15,543 bases of DNA from positions 1-15,543 of the forward strand of contig SKRY01000228.1 of NCBI GenBank assembly GCA_007118235.1, given 5' to 3'. Source of the DNA: Candidatus Hydrogenedentota bacterium (lineage in GTDB: Bacteria > Hydrogenedentota > Hydrogenedentia > Hydrogenedentales > SLHB01). The translations under genes and the position numbers were made by a program. This document shows, in pieces, positions 1-8,274 of this stretch (position 1 is the first letter of the stretch; each line of letters starts with the position of its first letter). The notes beneath the pieces are model-generated. The model did no database searches. It was not told the DNA's origin and was given only the letters and a program-made list of their open reading frames with translations.

Positions 1-1
1 C

Positions 2-3000
2 GCCGATTCGTTGGAAACGCGCATGGAAGCGGCGAGTTTAAGCGAAATTGAAGGCGATTTCCCGGGCTTGGACGGAACCCTGCTGGGGAATGCCAAGGGA
101 CTGCGCCTGGCCGATCGCGCGGACTTCGAACCCCTGGACATCGAATGGGACGGACACGCCACGGCGGAAACACCCGAGCGTATTGACATCGCGCGGCTGG
201 AGTTAAAAGGCGGAGGCCTCCAGGCGGATCTCAACGGCTACTTTGTCCCCGAGAATCTTGGCGGCGCCGTGGAAGCCAGTCTTGTCGTGGAAGAACTCGC
301 GCGCCTCCCGCTTCCATTCCTCCCGCCGGAACTTGGCGGGTATGTGGAATTGACCATCTCGGGGGAAGGCGACGGGCGCACACGGACAGCGAGCGGCAGC
401 ATGGTGGGTTACGTGGCCAATCCGCTGGGTTTGCCCGATCCCGCCCCGTCACTCGTGGGCGACAGGGTGAACCTCCGTGTCGAAGCCGGGCTGGACGAAA
501 CCGGTGAAGTCACTGTACGCGAGGCCCTCGCCGAAGGAACCGGCGCCACGGCGAGGGGGGAAGGCCGTTTGGGCTTGGACGCGCGTGATTTCGGTTTCAC
601 ATGGGAGGCGCGTCTTCCCGAGGTGGCCGTCCTAAGCGCCTTTGCCGGGCGGGATTTGGCCGGAGAGCTTGATCTCACGGGTTCCGCGGAGGGGACCCTT
701 GACGTCTTCCAGGCCCGTATCGAAGGCAACGGCCGGAACCTCGCGCTGGACGAATTCTCGTTCGCCTCCGGCCGCGTCGAATTGGCCCTGGAGGAACTGC
801 CAGCCACGCCCGTGGGCCGCGCCGCCCTTCGTCTCGGCGAGGGCGCGGAAGCGTATGAAGCGGAGGGCCGCGTGGCCTTGACGGAGTCGGACGTTTCCGT
901 GGAGGATCTCTTGGTCACCGCGCCCGGCGCCCGCATCACTGGCCATGGCCGCTACCGTTTCGAACAGCAACTGGCTTCCGGGGAGTTGGACGGCGTCATC
1001 GAAGACCTCGAACCGTTGACGGCGCTGGCCGGAGAGCCCATGACCGGCTCGATGGAGTTGGCCGTGTCATTGGATGACGCGGGGGGACGCCAGCACGTGG
1101 ACGTGGATCTTGCCGCCAGCGCCATTGGCTCCCGGTTCGCAAACCTCGAACGCCTTGCGCTCAACGCGTCCCTAAACGATGTGACCCGCACGCTCGAGGG
1201 TTCCGTGGAAGCGCGACTGGAAGGGTTGACGGCAAGCGATTTCGTATTGGAGACTGGCGCGCTCGAAGCGGACGGAGACGCCGGCGCGTTTCGCTTCACT
1301 GTCCAAACGAACGGCGCCATGGCGGATGAGCCGTTTCATGTCAACGGCCGGGGTGAAGCAGCCGTGGACCTGCCGCGATTCAACGTAACCCTGGCGTCCC
1401 TGGACGCCGTTTACCTCGGTATTCCCATCACAAACCAAGGTCCCGTGGCGGCCGCGCGAACGGATACGGGCTGGGAGATCAACCGCACCGAACTGCATGT
1501 GGGAGACCAGGGGCGTATCGCAGTTCAGGCCTCCATGGAGCCCAACCGGCTGCAAGGGCGGGCGGCATTCGACGAGATCAACTTGGCCTTGCTGGAAACG
1601 TTCCTGCCCGCGCCTCCCGCCGGCCTCGCGCGAGGAACGGTAAACTTGGCAGGCGCGCCGGACGCCCCCGAAGTCACGGCCGAACTCGAGTTGGCTAGGC
1701 TTCGGGTCGATCACCCCTCGGTGCAAGAACTGGATGACGGTTCCGTGAGAGCCAACGCGCGCCTCGCCGGGGGGAGGCTGCGCGCCGAAGCCCGCTTCGA
1801 CGGACCGCTCGAAAGCAATGCCCTCATGACCGCGGACTTACCCTTCACGCTCAGTCTGGACCCCTTTGTGTTCGATGCCCCAACAGACGCGCCCATTGAA
1901 GCGAGCATGACGGCCCAAGCCCCCTTGGAACTCATCGGGGCGGCCTTCTTGCTGGACGATCAATGGCTAACGGGGAATCTCGAGGCGGACATGGCGGTGG
2001 CGGGAACCCTGGACACGCCCGCGGTCTCCGGCCACGCCGCCATCCCGGATGGCCGCTATGAGCATTGGGACCATGGCGTGGTGCTTCACGGCATCGACAT
2101 CCGCCTTGCAGCGCAAAATGAACATATCCTTATTGAGCGCGCCGTTATGACGGATGGAGGCGCGGGCCAGATCGCCCTTGAGGGACGCTTCGATCTGGAT
2201 CTCGATCGGAACCTCCCCTTCCATGTGTTCACCCGCTTCCGAAACGCCCAGCTTCTGCGCCAAGACGATTTGCGCGCCACCGTCAACGGGACCTTGGAAG
2301 TACAGGGTTCGTCGGAGGGCGCAATGATAACGGGCGTTCTCACGTGCGCCCCCATCCATTTCGATATTCCCGACCGGTTGCCGGCCGGCGTCGGCCCCGA
2401 GCTTCAAGTTACCGAGATCAACCGGCCCGGCGCGCCCCCCGAAGACGAAGCGGCCGTCCCTGGAACGGAGGCGGCCGCGCCAAGTCCGCCCGCCTATGAC
2501 GCCCGGCTGGATGTACAGCTCGATTTTCCGGGCCGCGTTTTCGTGCGGGGCCGGGGGCTTGACAGCGAATGGCACGGCAGTCTCCGTGTGCGCGGTCCCA
2601 TCACGAATCCCGCGGTGGCGGGCAACCTCAACGTGTTGCGCGGCCATTTCAGCTTCATGGAACGGCGGTTCGACATGGCGGAGAGCGCCATTATGTTCGA
2701 CGGATCCACGCCCATCTCCCCCATGCTGGACATCACGGCGGTGAGCGACGCCCGCGAATTGACCGCCCGTCTACGCGTGACAGGGCCCGCGGATTCGCCC
2801 GATATCGCCCTGGAATCCGATCCCGCCCTGCCCCAAGACGAAATCCTCGCCCGCATCCTGTTCGGGCGCGACCTGGCCAGCGTCAATCCCGTGCAAGCCC
2901 TTCGCCTCGCCCATACCGCCAACACCCTGGCCGGCGGCGGCAACCGGGCGCTCGACCTAATGGGCCGCACGCGGCAAGTGCTCGGGGTGGATCAGTTGGA

Positions 3001-3208
3001 CCTGCGCGGCCTGGGGGAAGATGACCCCACGGTCGCCATGGGACGCTACATTGGCGACGACATCTATGTGGAGGTCGAGAAGGGCTTGATGGACGATTCG
3101 GGCCGCCTCCACGTGGAGGTTGAGTTGACGCCCCGATTCTCGCTCGACAGCGAGGTCGGCGCCGACGCGGAGGGCGGCATCGGCTTCAATTGGAGATACG
3201 ACTACTGA
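2..3208 (+). CDS. tamB: TamB/DUF490-family translocation and assembly protein, C-terminal part
   Basis: The frame is open to the left edge, so the true start lies outside; the TTG at 11 and ATG at 23 are only internal codons. About 1068 residues are visible. TamB-type proteins are long periplasmic beta-rich proteins, anchored in the inner membrane, that work with an Omp85 partner or carry lipids to the outer membrane. The visible part is a long run of repeating amphipathic beta strands with many Gly, Asp and Leu residues and no membrane segment, as expected for the periplasmic groove. The last 250 or so residues match the conserved DUF490 end: FPGRVFVRGRGLDSEW, then GHFSFMERRFDM, then DEILARILFGRD, and a terminal strand ending in aromatic residues (FNWRYDY). 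A Pro/Ala/Glu-rich, probably disordered segment (about nt 2425-2500) interrupts the strands before that domain. The next gene follows after 2 nt, suggesting co-transcription. Family assignment is firm; the exact partner is unknown because the upstream gene is not visible. Confidence 0.87.
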   Translation, partial: ADSLETRMEAASLSEIEGDFPGLDGTLLGNAKGLRLADRADFEPLDIEWDGHATAETPERIDIARLELKGGGLQADLNGYFVPENLGGAVEASLVVEELARLPLPFLPPELGGYVELTISGEGDGRTRTASGSMVGYVANPLGLPDPAPSLVGDRVNLRVEAGLDETGEVTVREALAEGTGATARGEGRLGLDARDFGFTWEARLPEVAVLSAFAGRDLAGELDLTGSAEGTLDVFQARIEGNGRNLALDEFSFASGRVELALEELPATPVGRAALRLGEGAEAYEAEGRVALTESDVSVEDLLVTAPGARITGHGRYRFEQQLASGELDGVIEDLEPLTALAGEPMTGSMELAVSLDDAGGRQHVDVDLAASAIGSRFANLERLALNASLNDVTRTLEGSVEARLEGLTASDFVLETGALEADGDAGAFRFTVQTNGAMADEPFHVNGRGEAAVDLPRFNVTLASLDAVYLGIPITNQGPVAAARTDTGWEINRTELHVGDQGRIAVQASMEPNRLQGRAAFDEINLALLETFLPAPPAGLARGTVNLAGAPDAPEVTAELELARLRVDHPSVQELDDGSVRANARLAGGRLRAEARFDGPLESNALMTADLPFTLSLDPFVFDAPTDAPIEASMTAQAPLELIGAAFLLDDQWLTGNLEADMAVAGTLDTPAVSGHAAIPDGRYEHWDHGVVLHGIDIRLAAQNEHILIERAVMTDGGAGQIALEGRFDLDLDRNLPFHVFTRFRNAQLLRQDDLRATVNGTLEVQGSSEGAMITGVLTCAPIHFDIPDRLPAGVGPELQVTEINRPGAPPEDEAAVPGTEAAAPSPPAYDARLDVQLDFPGRVFVRGRGLDSEWHGSLRVRGPITNPAVAGNLNVLRGHFSFMERRFDMAESAIMFDGSTPISPMLDITAVSDARELTARLRVTGPADSPDIALESDPALPQDEILARILFGRDLASVNPVQALRLAHTANTLAGGGNRALDLMGRTRQVLGVDQLDLRGLGEDDPTVAMGRYIGDDIYVEVEKGLMDDSGRLHVEVELTPRFSLDSEVGADAEGGIGFNWRYDY

Positions 3209-3210
3209 CC

Positions 3211-4119
3211 ATGATGGGCGAGCCCGGGCATAGAGACCTCGCCGCCGCTCCGGAAGGCGCGCCCGTGGATCGGCTCATTCATGTCGCCGACCTCCACTTC
3301 TGGCGGGTTACCTTGAACCCGTTCCGGCTGCTGAACAAACGGCTGCTCGGCAACCTGAACGTATGTTTGCGCCGCCGGCATCAGTTCGCCATGAACGTGA
3401 GCCACGCTCATGCCAGGTCCGTTGCGGCCGAGGGTGTCGGGACGGTCCTGCTTACCGGAGACTTCACTTCCACGGCTCTGGAGGAGGAGTTCGCCATGGC
3501 CGACGAGTTCATGCGCCATTTGCACGCCTTGGGGCTCCGGACCATCGTGTTGCCGGGCAACCACGACGTGTACACCTTCGAGTCGGTCCGCGCGCGGCGC
3601 TTTGAGCGGCGCTTCGGGCGCTACCTGCCCGCCGAGGGGTATCCCTCCATGCTTGAACTCGAAGGCGGAACCCCGCTTCTCCTCGTCCCAACCGTGTGCC
3701 CCAACCTCTTCTCCTCACGGGGCCGTATTCACGACAGAGAGATCGAGCGCGTGCGGGAACTGCTCCCGAGGAACGGCGGTCCCATCATCGTGGCGGGACA
3801 TTATCCCGTGCTCACAAGAACCCCGGGCTATACCCTCACCAAGCAGCGGAATCTGCGCAACGCCGAGGCGCTGCGCGAGGCGCTTGGCGACATCGGCCGG
3901 CCCACCCTCTATGTGGCGGGCCATGTCCACCGGTTCAGCTACGTGCGGGACGAACAATACCCTCATCTCCACCACTTAACCACGGGGGCGTTCTTCCACC
4001 GGAACACAAGGGAGAACATCAAGGGCGAATTCGCAAGCATAGCCGTCCACCGGGATCGCTTCCAAGTCTTTCGCCATGTGTTGCGAAAAGACTGGGAACG
4101 GATTTTGGCCGAGGCCTAA
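3211..4119 (+). CDS. calcineurin-like metallophosphoesterase
   Basis: A protein of 302 residues with all five metal-site blocks of the calcineurin phosphoesterase fold: DLH (Asp27, His29), GD (Gly83-Asp84), GNHD (116-119), GH (196-197) and GHVH (237-240). These bind two metals and cut phosphomonoesters or diesters. There is no signal peptide or membrane segment, so it is probably cytoplasmic. A basic stretch after the first motif (about residues 37-57) contains KRLLG and CLRRRHQF and probably shapes the substrate site. The substrate cannot be read from sequence. The start is uncertain: ATG 3211 lies 2 nt after the tamB stop with only a distant GGAG (3192-3195). GTG 3265 has a better placed GGAAGG (3252-3257) and would begin right at the conserved first strand. 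TTG 3190 would overlap tamB. The gene sits between tamB and a cyclase gene in one probable operon. It is a different subfamily from the SbcD-like phosphoesterase at 11436-12593. Confidence 0.9.
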   Translation: MMGEPGHRDLAAAPEGAPVDRLIHVADLHFWRVTLNPFRLLNKRLLGNLNVCLRRRHQFAMNVSHAHARSVAAEGVGTVLLTGDFTSTALEEEFAMADEFMRHLHALGLRTIVLPGNHDVYTFESVRARRFERRFGRYLPAEGYPSMLELEGGTPLLLVPTVCPNLFSSRGRIHDREIERVRELLPRNGGPIIVAGHYPVLTRTPGYTLTKQRNLRNAEALREALGDIGRPTLYVAGHVHRFSYVRDEQYPHLHHLTTGAFFHRNTRENIKGEFASIAVHRDRFQVFRHVLRKDWERILAEA

Positions 4120-4139
4120 CCCAAGGAGAGGAACCAGCA

Positions 4140-4772
4140 ATGACGCTTGAATGGATCGATCTCACAATTCCAATGCACAACGGCATGACGGTTTGGCCGG
4201 ACGATACGCCGTTTTCCATGGAGCCAGACACGCGCATATCCGCGGGAAGCGAGGTCAATGTAAGCAAGCTAACCCTCAGCACCCATACGGGCACCCATGT
4301 GGATGCGCCCTGGCATTTCGAGGACAACGGCAAGAAGCTCGACGAGGTCGCCACCGATGTATTCTTCGGCGAGGCCGGGCTGGTCGAGGCCATGGACGCG
4401 GACGTGGTCTCGGCGGCGGATTTGGGACCCTCCCCCCTGCCTTCGCGCCTGTTGGTGAAGACGCGCAACAGCACGATTCCCCTCGGCGCGCCCTTCCAGA
4501 AAGACTTCGTGGCGCTGGATCCTTCGGCCGCGCAGCGTTGCGTGGACGAGGGTGTGCGGCTCGTGGGCGTGGACTATCTATCGGTGGCGCCCTACCAACA
4601 ACCAGGCCAACCCACCCACCACATTCTGCTACAAAACGATGTATTCATTGTGGAAGGGTTGCTCCTCCGCAAACTCAGCCCGGGCCAATGGCAATTCGTG
4701 GCGCTGCCCCTTAATCTCACGGGAGCGGACGGGTCCCCCTGCCGGGCCTTTGCCGGAAGGGAATCACCATGA
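4140..4772 (+). CDS. cyclase-family (KynB-like) metal-dependent hydrolase
   Basis: A protein of 210 residues, the usual length for the cyclase/kynurenine-formamidase family. The family signature is complete: His49-Thr-Gly-Thr-His53-Val-Asp55-Ala-Pro57-Trp-His59-Phe. His160-His161 and Glu172 lie where the remaining ligands of the two-metal site are expected. Known members hydrolyse N-formylkynurenine (KynB), isatin or similar amides and lactams. No other kynurenine-pathway gene is visible here, so the substrate is left open and I give no symbol. The start is ATG 4140, supported by AAGGAGAGG at 4123-4131; the frame is open further upstream to 3696 but that part overlaps the phosphoesterase gene. 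The stop overlaps the glgC start in an ATGA, so translation of the two is probably coupled. It is soluble and probably cytoplasmic. Confidence 0.9.
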   Translation: MTLEWIDLTIPMHNGMTVWPDDTPFSMEPDTRISAGSEVNVSKLTLSTHTGTHVDAPWHFEDNGKKLDEVATDVFFGEAGLVEAMDADVVSAADLGPSPLPSRLLVKTRNSTIPLGAPFQKDFVALDPSAAQRCVDEGVRLVGVDYLSVAPYQQPGQPTHHILLQNDVFIVEGLLLRKLSPGQWQFVALPLNLTGADGSPCRAFAGRESP

Positions 4773-5998
4773 ACACTGCGCTGGGAGACATGCGGAACGT
4801 ATTGGTCATGGTGTTAGCGGGGGGACAAGGCGAACGCCTGCATCCACTCACCCGAAACCGCGCGAAACCGGCCGTTCCTTTCGGCGGCATCTACCGAATT
4901 ATTGACATGTCGTTGTCAAACTGCTTGAACTCCCTGTGCCGCAGGATTTTTGTCCTGGTTCAGTACAAGAGCCTCTCCCTGGAACGGCACATCCGTTACG
5001 CGTGGGGCATCATGCATCCGGAACTAGGGGAATTCGTCGAGGTTGTTTCGCCCCAGAAGCGAGTGAGCGACGATTGGTATCTGGGCACCGCGGACTCCAT
5101 CTACCAGAATCTGTATTCCGTGGACCGGGAAAGCCCGGACCAAGTGCTCGTTCTCGCGGGCGATCACATCTACAAAATGAACTACCAGCACATGGTGCGG
5201 TTTCATCGCGAGAACCAAGCCGATATCACCGTGGGCGCCATTCAAACCTCCCCGGCCGAGGCGCATCGCTTTGGGATTCTGGAGACGGACGCCGATGGCC
5301 GGGTGACCGGCTTCGAGGAGAAGCCTCGTCATCCCAAGCACATGCCGGGCAGCAACGACGTGACGCTGGCCAGTATGGGCATCTACGTCTTTACCCTGAA
5401 AACCCTCAAGGACGTCTGCATCGAGGATGCGCAGCGCGAGGGAACGCACGATTTTGGCAAGGATATCCTTCCCCGGGCGCTAAGGGATAAGCGCGTCTTC
5501 GCCTACAATTTCGTCGACGAGAACCGCAAGGAACCCTTCTATTGGCGGGACGTGGGAACCATTAGCGCCTATTGGGAAACCAACATGGACCTGGTGGAAG
5601 TGGATCCCGTGTTCAATCTATATGACGCCCAATGGCCGTTGCGGACCCGCCACAACATGGCCCCTCCCGCCAAGTTCGTCTTTGGCGAGAAAGGCCGCCG
5701 GTTTGGTGTGGCGATCGATTCCATGGTAAGCCCGGGCTGCATTGTAAGCGGCGGCGTGGTGAATCGGTGCGTGCTATCGCCTAATGTGCGCATTCACAGT
5801 TACTCCCGGTGTGAGGAGTGCGTGCTTATGCATGGCGTTTCCATTGGACGTCATGCCCGGCTGCGGCGAGTCATCGTGGAGAAGAATGTGGCGATCCCCC
5901 CCCACACCGTCATTGGCTATGATCCCGTCGAGGACGCCAAGCGTTTTCACGTGACGAAGGAAGGAATTGTAGTGGTCGAGGGAAGTGACTTTAATTGA
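4769..5998 (+). CDS. glgC: glucose-1-phosphate adenylyltransferase (ADP-glucose pyrophosphorylase)
   Basis: Makes ADP-glucose from ATP and glucose 1-phosphate, the committed step of bacterial glycogen synthesis. At 409 residues it has the normal length. The N-terminal nucleotidyltransferase domain carries the pyrophosphorylase loop LAGGQGERLHPLT (16-28) followed by KPAVPFGG; the catalytic Asp132 in AGDHIYKM; the glucose-1-phosphate Lys185 in GFEEKP; ASMGIYVF (201-208); and YWRDVGT (258-264). The C-terminal third is a left-handed beta-helix with hexapeptide-like repeats (about 315-385), ending in EEGIVVVE-like residues typical of GlgC. The first ATG has GGAAGGGA at 4755-4762; a second ATG at 4790 is less well placed. 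At the E. coli fructose-1,6-bisphosphate site (GGKFRIID, Lys39) this protein reads GGIYRIID, with Ile41. No glycogen synthase or branching enzyme lies in the window. Confidence 0.96.
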   Translation: MNTALGDMRNVLVMVLAGGQGERLHPLTRNRAKPAVPFGGIYRIIDMSLSNCLNSLCRRIFVLVQYKSLSLERHIRYAWGIMHPELGEFVEVVSPQKRVSDDWYLGTADSIYQNLYSVDRESPDQVLVLAGDHIYKMNYQHMVRFHRENQADITVGAIQTSPAEAHRFGILETDADGRVTGFEEKPRHPKHMPGSNDVTLASMGIYVFTLKTLKDVCIEDAQREGTHDFGKDILPRALRDKRVFAYNFVDENRKEPFYWRDVGTISAYWETNMDLVEVDPVFNLYDAQWPLRTRHNMAPPAKFVFGEKGRRFGVAIDSMVSPGCIVSGGVVNRCVLSPNVRIHSYSRCEECVLMHGVSIGRHARLRRVIVEKNVAIPPHTVIGYDPVEDAKRFHVTKEGIVVVEGSDFN

Positions 5999-6104
5999 AC
6001 CTTCGGCGCGCAGGCAACCCAAACGCCCTTCAAGGGATTAGAGGGTGAGGTGTATTGTGTTTTTGAGACACGTGCAGCCGCTTTTCCCCGCCCATTCCGC
6101 GGCC

Positions 6105-6133
6105 TTGAAGTGCGGGAGCATGGGATGTATCCT
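6105..6133 (+). promoter_or_regulatory. possible sigma-70 promoter upstream of the 6198 gene
   Basis: TTGAAG (6105-6110) and TATCCT (6128-6133) are separated by exactly 17 bp in the 199-bp gap between glgC and the next gene. Each hexamer matches 4 of 6 consensus bases. The start codon at 6198 would follow a leader of about 60 nt. The match is modest and could be chance. The rest of the gap (5999-6104 and 6134-6183) shows no convincing terminator, RNA gene or repeat. Confidence 0.25.
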
Positions 6134-6197
6134 TGCAAACATGGTGCGGCATGAGGCTCGAAGTGGTTGAAAAACTGCAAACTGGGAGGAAGAACCA

Positions 6198-7256
6198 ATG
6201 ATGTCTGCCATGGCGCCAATACTAGTCCTGGCCACGTTGAGTAGCGCCGATGTGGCCGAGCACGCCAACGCCATTCTTGAACAACAACTCGCTTGCGGGG
6301 CCATCACCGAGGAGTTGGCCGATGGAACGCTGCGCATTGATCCCTATTCGGGGAACTTGGCGGCGCTGGGTCTAATCGAGGCCTATCGCATAACGGACCA
6401 CAACAGATACTTGGAAGGGGCCATCGCTTGGACCGACTGGTACCTGAAGCATAGCGTCAACGGCGCGCCTTCCGTCTACGAGGGAACCGCAAATGATTAC
6501 GAGGCCGTGGGCGAGCCCGCGTATGCCGACGCCACCGCGGCCACGTTCACCATGGTTGCCAATCACCGGCGCATTATGACGAGGGACCGCGCGTTCGCCA
6601 TGCGGGAGAAACCAGGCGTCTGGGGAAGCTTCAGCTTGATCCTGGATTTGCAGGATTACGACGGCCTGACCCTCCCCGCGAAAGGCGCGGAGAGCAAGGA
6701 ACTTTGGACCAACGCGTGGGTATACACCGGTTTGCGCCACAGCCGCCACATGGCCGAGGCCGTCCGGGACATGAACTGGCTGGACCGCGCCCGCCACGCC
6801 CGGAATCAAATCTCTGACACCTTTGAGGAACTCCGCAGCGGCGAGGCGCTGTATCCCGCGCGGCGGGGTACGCGCTCCGTCGCTATTCCCCAACCCCAAG
6901 GGCGCGAAGCGCTCATCACGAGTCTGGCGGCCGCGGCGGTGGGACCATTGAGCCTTGGTCAGGCGCGCGCCACGTATCAGGCCGTTCTGAGCGAGTTGCC
7001 CCCGGTGGTGGAACTCGATGGCGATGAGAGCTTCTGGCTCGCCATGGCCGGGGCCCGGGCTGGCGGGACCCGGTTGGGCCGCGACGCGCTGAATTCACTC
7101 AAGGCCATCGCCCAAGAGAGCAACAGCCCGAAACGCCATGGGCAGTTCCTCATGGCCCATTCGCTCTTGAACCACAAGGCCCAAGAGCCGCGTCTGCCCG
7201 GTTTGCCTTGGCGCAGCCGGTTCATCGAGGGACCGCCTCCCTCCACGTGGTGGTAA
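6198..7256 (+). CDS. uncharacterised protein, probable all-alpha (six-hairpin-like) fold
   Basis: I do not recognise a named family. The protein has 352 residues and starts at ATG 6198, with a strong GGGAGGAAG at 6184-6192 and ideal spacing. The N-terminus (APILVLATL) is hydrophobic but short and lacks lysine or arginine, so a signal peptide is possible but weak. The body is helical, with repeating segments such as SGNLAALGLIEAYRIT, followed by DATAATFTMVANHRRIM about 80 residues later. These resemble the paired helices of (alpha/alpha)6 toroids, seen in six-hairpin glycosidases and epimerases. That fold is an inference; I cannot point to catalytic acids. The C-terminus is Pro-rich and ends PPPSTWW. 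The gene stands 199 bp after glgC, so it may be a separate unit. Placement next to glgC makes a carbohydrate role possible but unproven. Confidence 0.75.
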   Translation: MMSAMAPILVLATLSSADVAEHANAILEQQLACGAITEELADGTLRIDPYSGNLAALGLIEAYRITDHNRYLEGAIAWTDWYLKHSVNGAPSVYEGTANDYEAVGEPAYADATAATFTMVANHRRIMTRDRAFAMREKPGVWGSFSLILDLQDYDGLTLPAKGAESKELWTNAWVYTGLRHSRHMAEAVRDMNWLDRARHARNQISDTFEELRSGEALYPARRGTRSVAIPQPQGREALITSLAAAAVGPLSLGQARATYQAVLSELPPVVELDGDESFWLAMAGARAGGTRLGRDALNSLKAIAQESNSPKRHGQFLMAHSLLNHKAQEPRLPGLPWRSRFIEGPPPSTWW

Positions 7257-7303
7257 GGCGCGCCAGGAGGCCGATTTGTTCTTACGAAACGAAGTCCAAG
7301 ATT

Positions 7304-7330
7304 GGGGGTGGGTTAATGCAACCCGCCCCC
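7304..7330 (+). promoter_or_regulatory. strong stem-loop immediately before the 7335 start codon
   Basis: Arms 7304-7314 (GGGGGTGGGTT) and 7320-7330 (AACCCGCCCCC) pair over 11 bp with a single G-T wobble and a 5-nt loop, AATGC. The stem ends 4 nt before ATG 7335. No T-run follows on either strand, so it is not a classic intrinsic terminator. It would fold over the translation start region of the downstream gene, or protect the 3' end of the 6198 transcript. Confidence 0.6.
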
Positions 7331-7334
7331 GGAA

Positions 7335-8249
7335 ATGAGTGAAGCATTGCGCACATATGGCTTGATTGGCGCCGTTGTTCTTCTAGGCGTTTTACTGGTA
7401 GCGGTGATTGCATCGTATATGGTGTTCCTCCGGGAAGAACCGCGCATCCCTTACGAAGACATGGTGACGGCGGAGACAGGCATTCGCGCCGTCTTGGATC
7501 CCGCCCGCATCCCGGAGCCTTTCCTGGAACGCATGACAGAGGGCCACAGCCCGCGGCTGTTGAACTGGGTCATGCCCTACGAAGTGGCCTTCCTCGGCGT
7601 GCCCGATATCGCGCGCAGCAATCTCAACGTCCGCGTGGCCGTTGACAGCCGGCGCATGAGCCGCCTCATGCCCCGCTTCGTGAACGACAGCGTGGACCTT
7701 TCTCCCGGCGGACGCCTCACATGGTCTCCAGAAGGCCTTAGACGCGTGCAACGCGGCCGGCTGTTTCTGGATGGCGATATGAGGCTCGATCCAGAGACCA
7801 TGGTGCAAGTCGATTCCCGATGGGCGGGCGTGCGCCCCAGAATGCCGTTGCCCATGGAGGGGGAACACCTCTTCGAGTTCATGCTGGACAATCGAATGGG
7901 AACGGCTTACGCCCTGGCGGGCACGTACATGACGCCTCCCGATGGAGAGTTGGATCCCCTGATGCGAGCGGGGCTCCAGTCATTGCGGGACTTGTTCTAC
8001 ATTCACGGACACGCCAACTTCATCAGCGACACCGACATCCGCATCGACCTGCGGTTTGAGTGCGACCCCGAGGGCTCGGAAAGCACGCCCCACGCCATTC
8101 AGTTGCTCTTGGGAATGATGATGGCGGAATTGCGGGACCAGTTGGCGGTCATGTACGGCATGGAACTCGACGGAACATCCGAACTCGACGCATTCACCGT
8201 CCGGGGCGAATACACCCTTAGCAACGTGCACCGCATCTACCACCGCTAG
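7335..8249 (+). CDS. uncharacterised membrane-anchored protein
   Basis: I do not recognise the family. The protein has 304 residues, with one clear hydrophobic segment at about residues 9-31 (GLIGAVVLLGVLLVAVIASYM). The following 270 residues are soluble and charged and probably lie outside the cytoplasmic membrane. The soluble part mixes strands and helices and has no motif I can name; the late segment HAIQLLLGMMMAELRDQL looks like an amphipathic helix. ATG 7335 has no well-placed Shine-Dalgarno: GGAA (7331-7334) touches the start codon, and purine-rich sequence further up is locked in the stem-loop at 7304-7330. TTG codons at 7347 and 7362 are alternative starts but would trim the membrane segment. 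It ends 25 bp before the convergent yhaN gene. Coding is supported by composition and the long open frame, and function is unknown. Confidence 0.75.
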   Translation: MSEALRTYGLIGAVVLLGVLLVAVIASYMVFLREEPRIPYEDMVTAETGIRAVLDPARIPEPFLERMTEGHSPRLLNWVMPYEVAFLGVPDIARSNLNVRVAVDSRRMSRLMPRFVNDSVDLSPGGRLTWSPEGLRRVQRGRLFLDGDMRLDPETMVQVDSRWAGVRPRMPLPMEGEHLFEFMLDNRMGTAYALAGTYMTPPDGELDPLMRAGLQSLRDLFYIHGHANFISDTDIRIDLRFECDPEGSESTPHAIQLLLGMMMAELRDQLAVMYGMELDGTSELDAFTVRGEYTLSNVHRIYHR

Positions 8250-8274
8250 GCCAAACCCGCGCGCCCCCTATTCC

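Noticed and set aside
1967..2647. A 226-codon minus-strand frame inside tamB
   Set aside because: It is antisense to the conserved DUF490 region and has no recognisable motif.
6024..6034. Possible terminator hairpin (CCCTTCAAGGG) after glgC
   Set aside because: The stem is at most 3-5 bp with too small a loop and no T-run, so it is not a credible terminator.
7257..7264. GGCGCGCC palindrome after the 6198 gene as an operator
   Set aside because: Eight-base GC palindromes are expected by chance in DNA of this composition, and nothing else supports a binding site.
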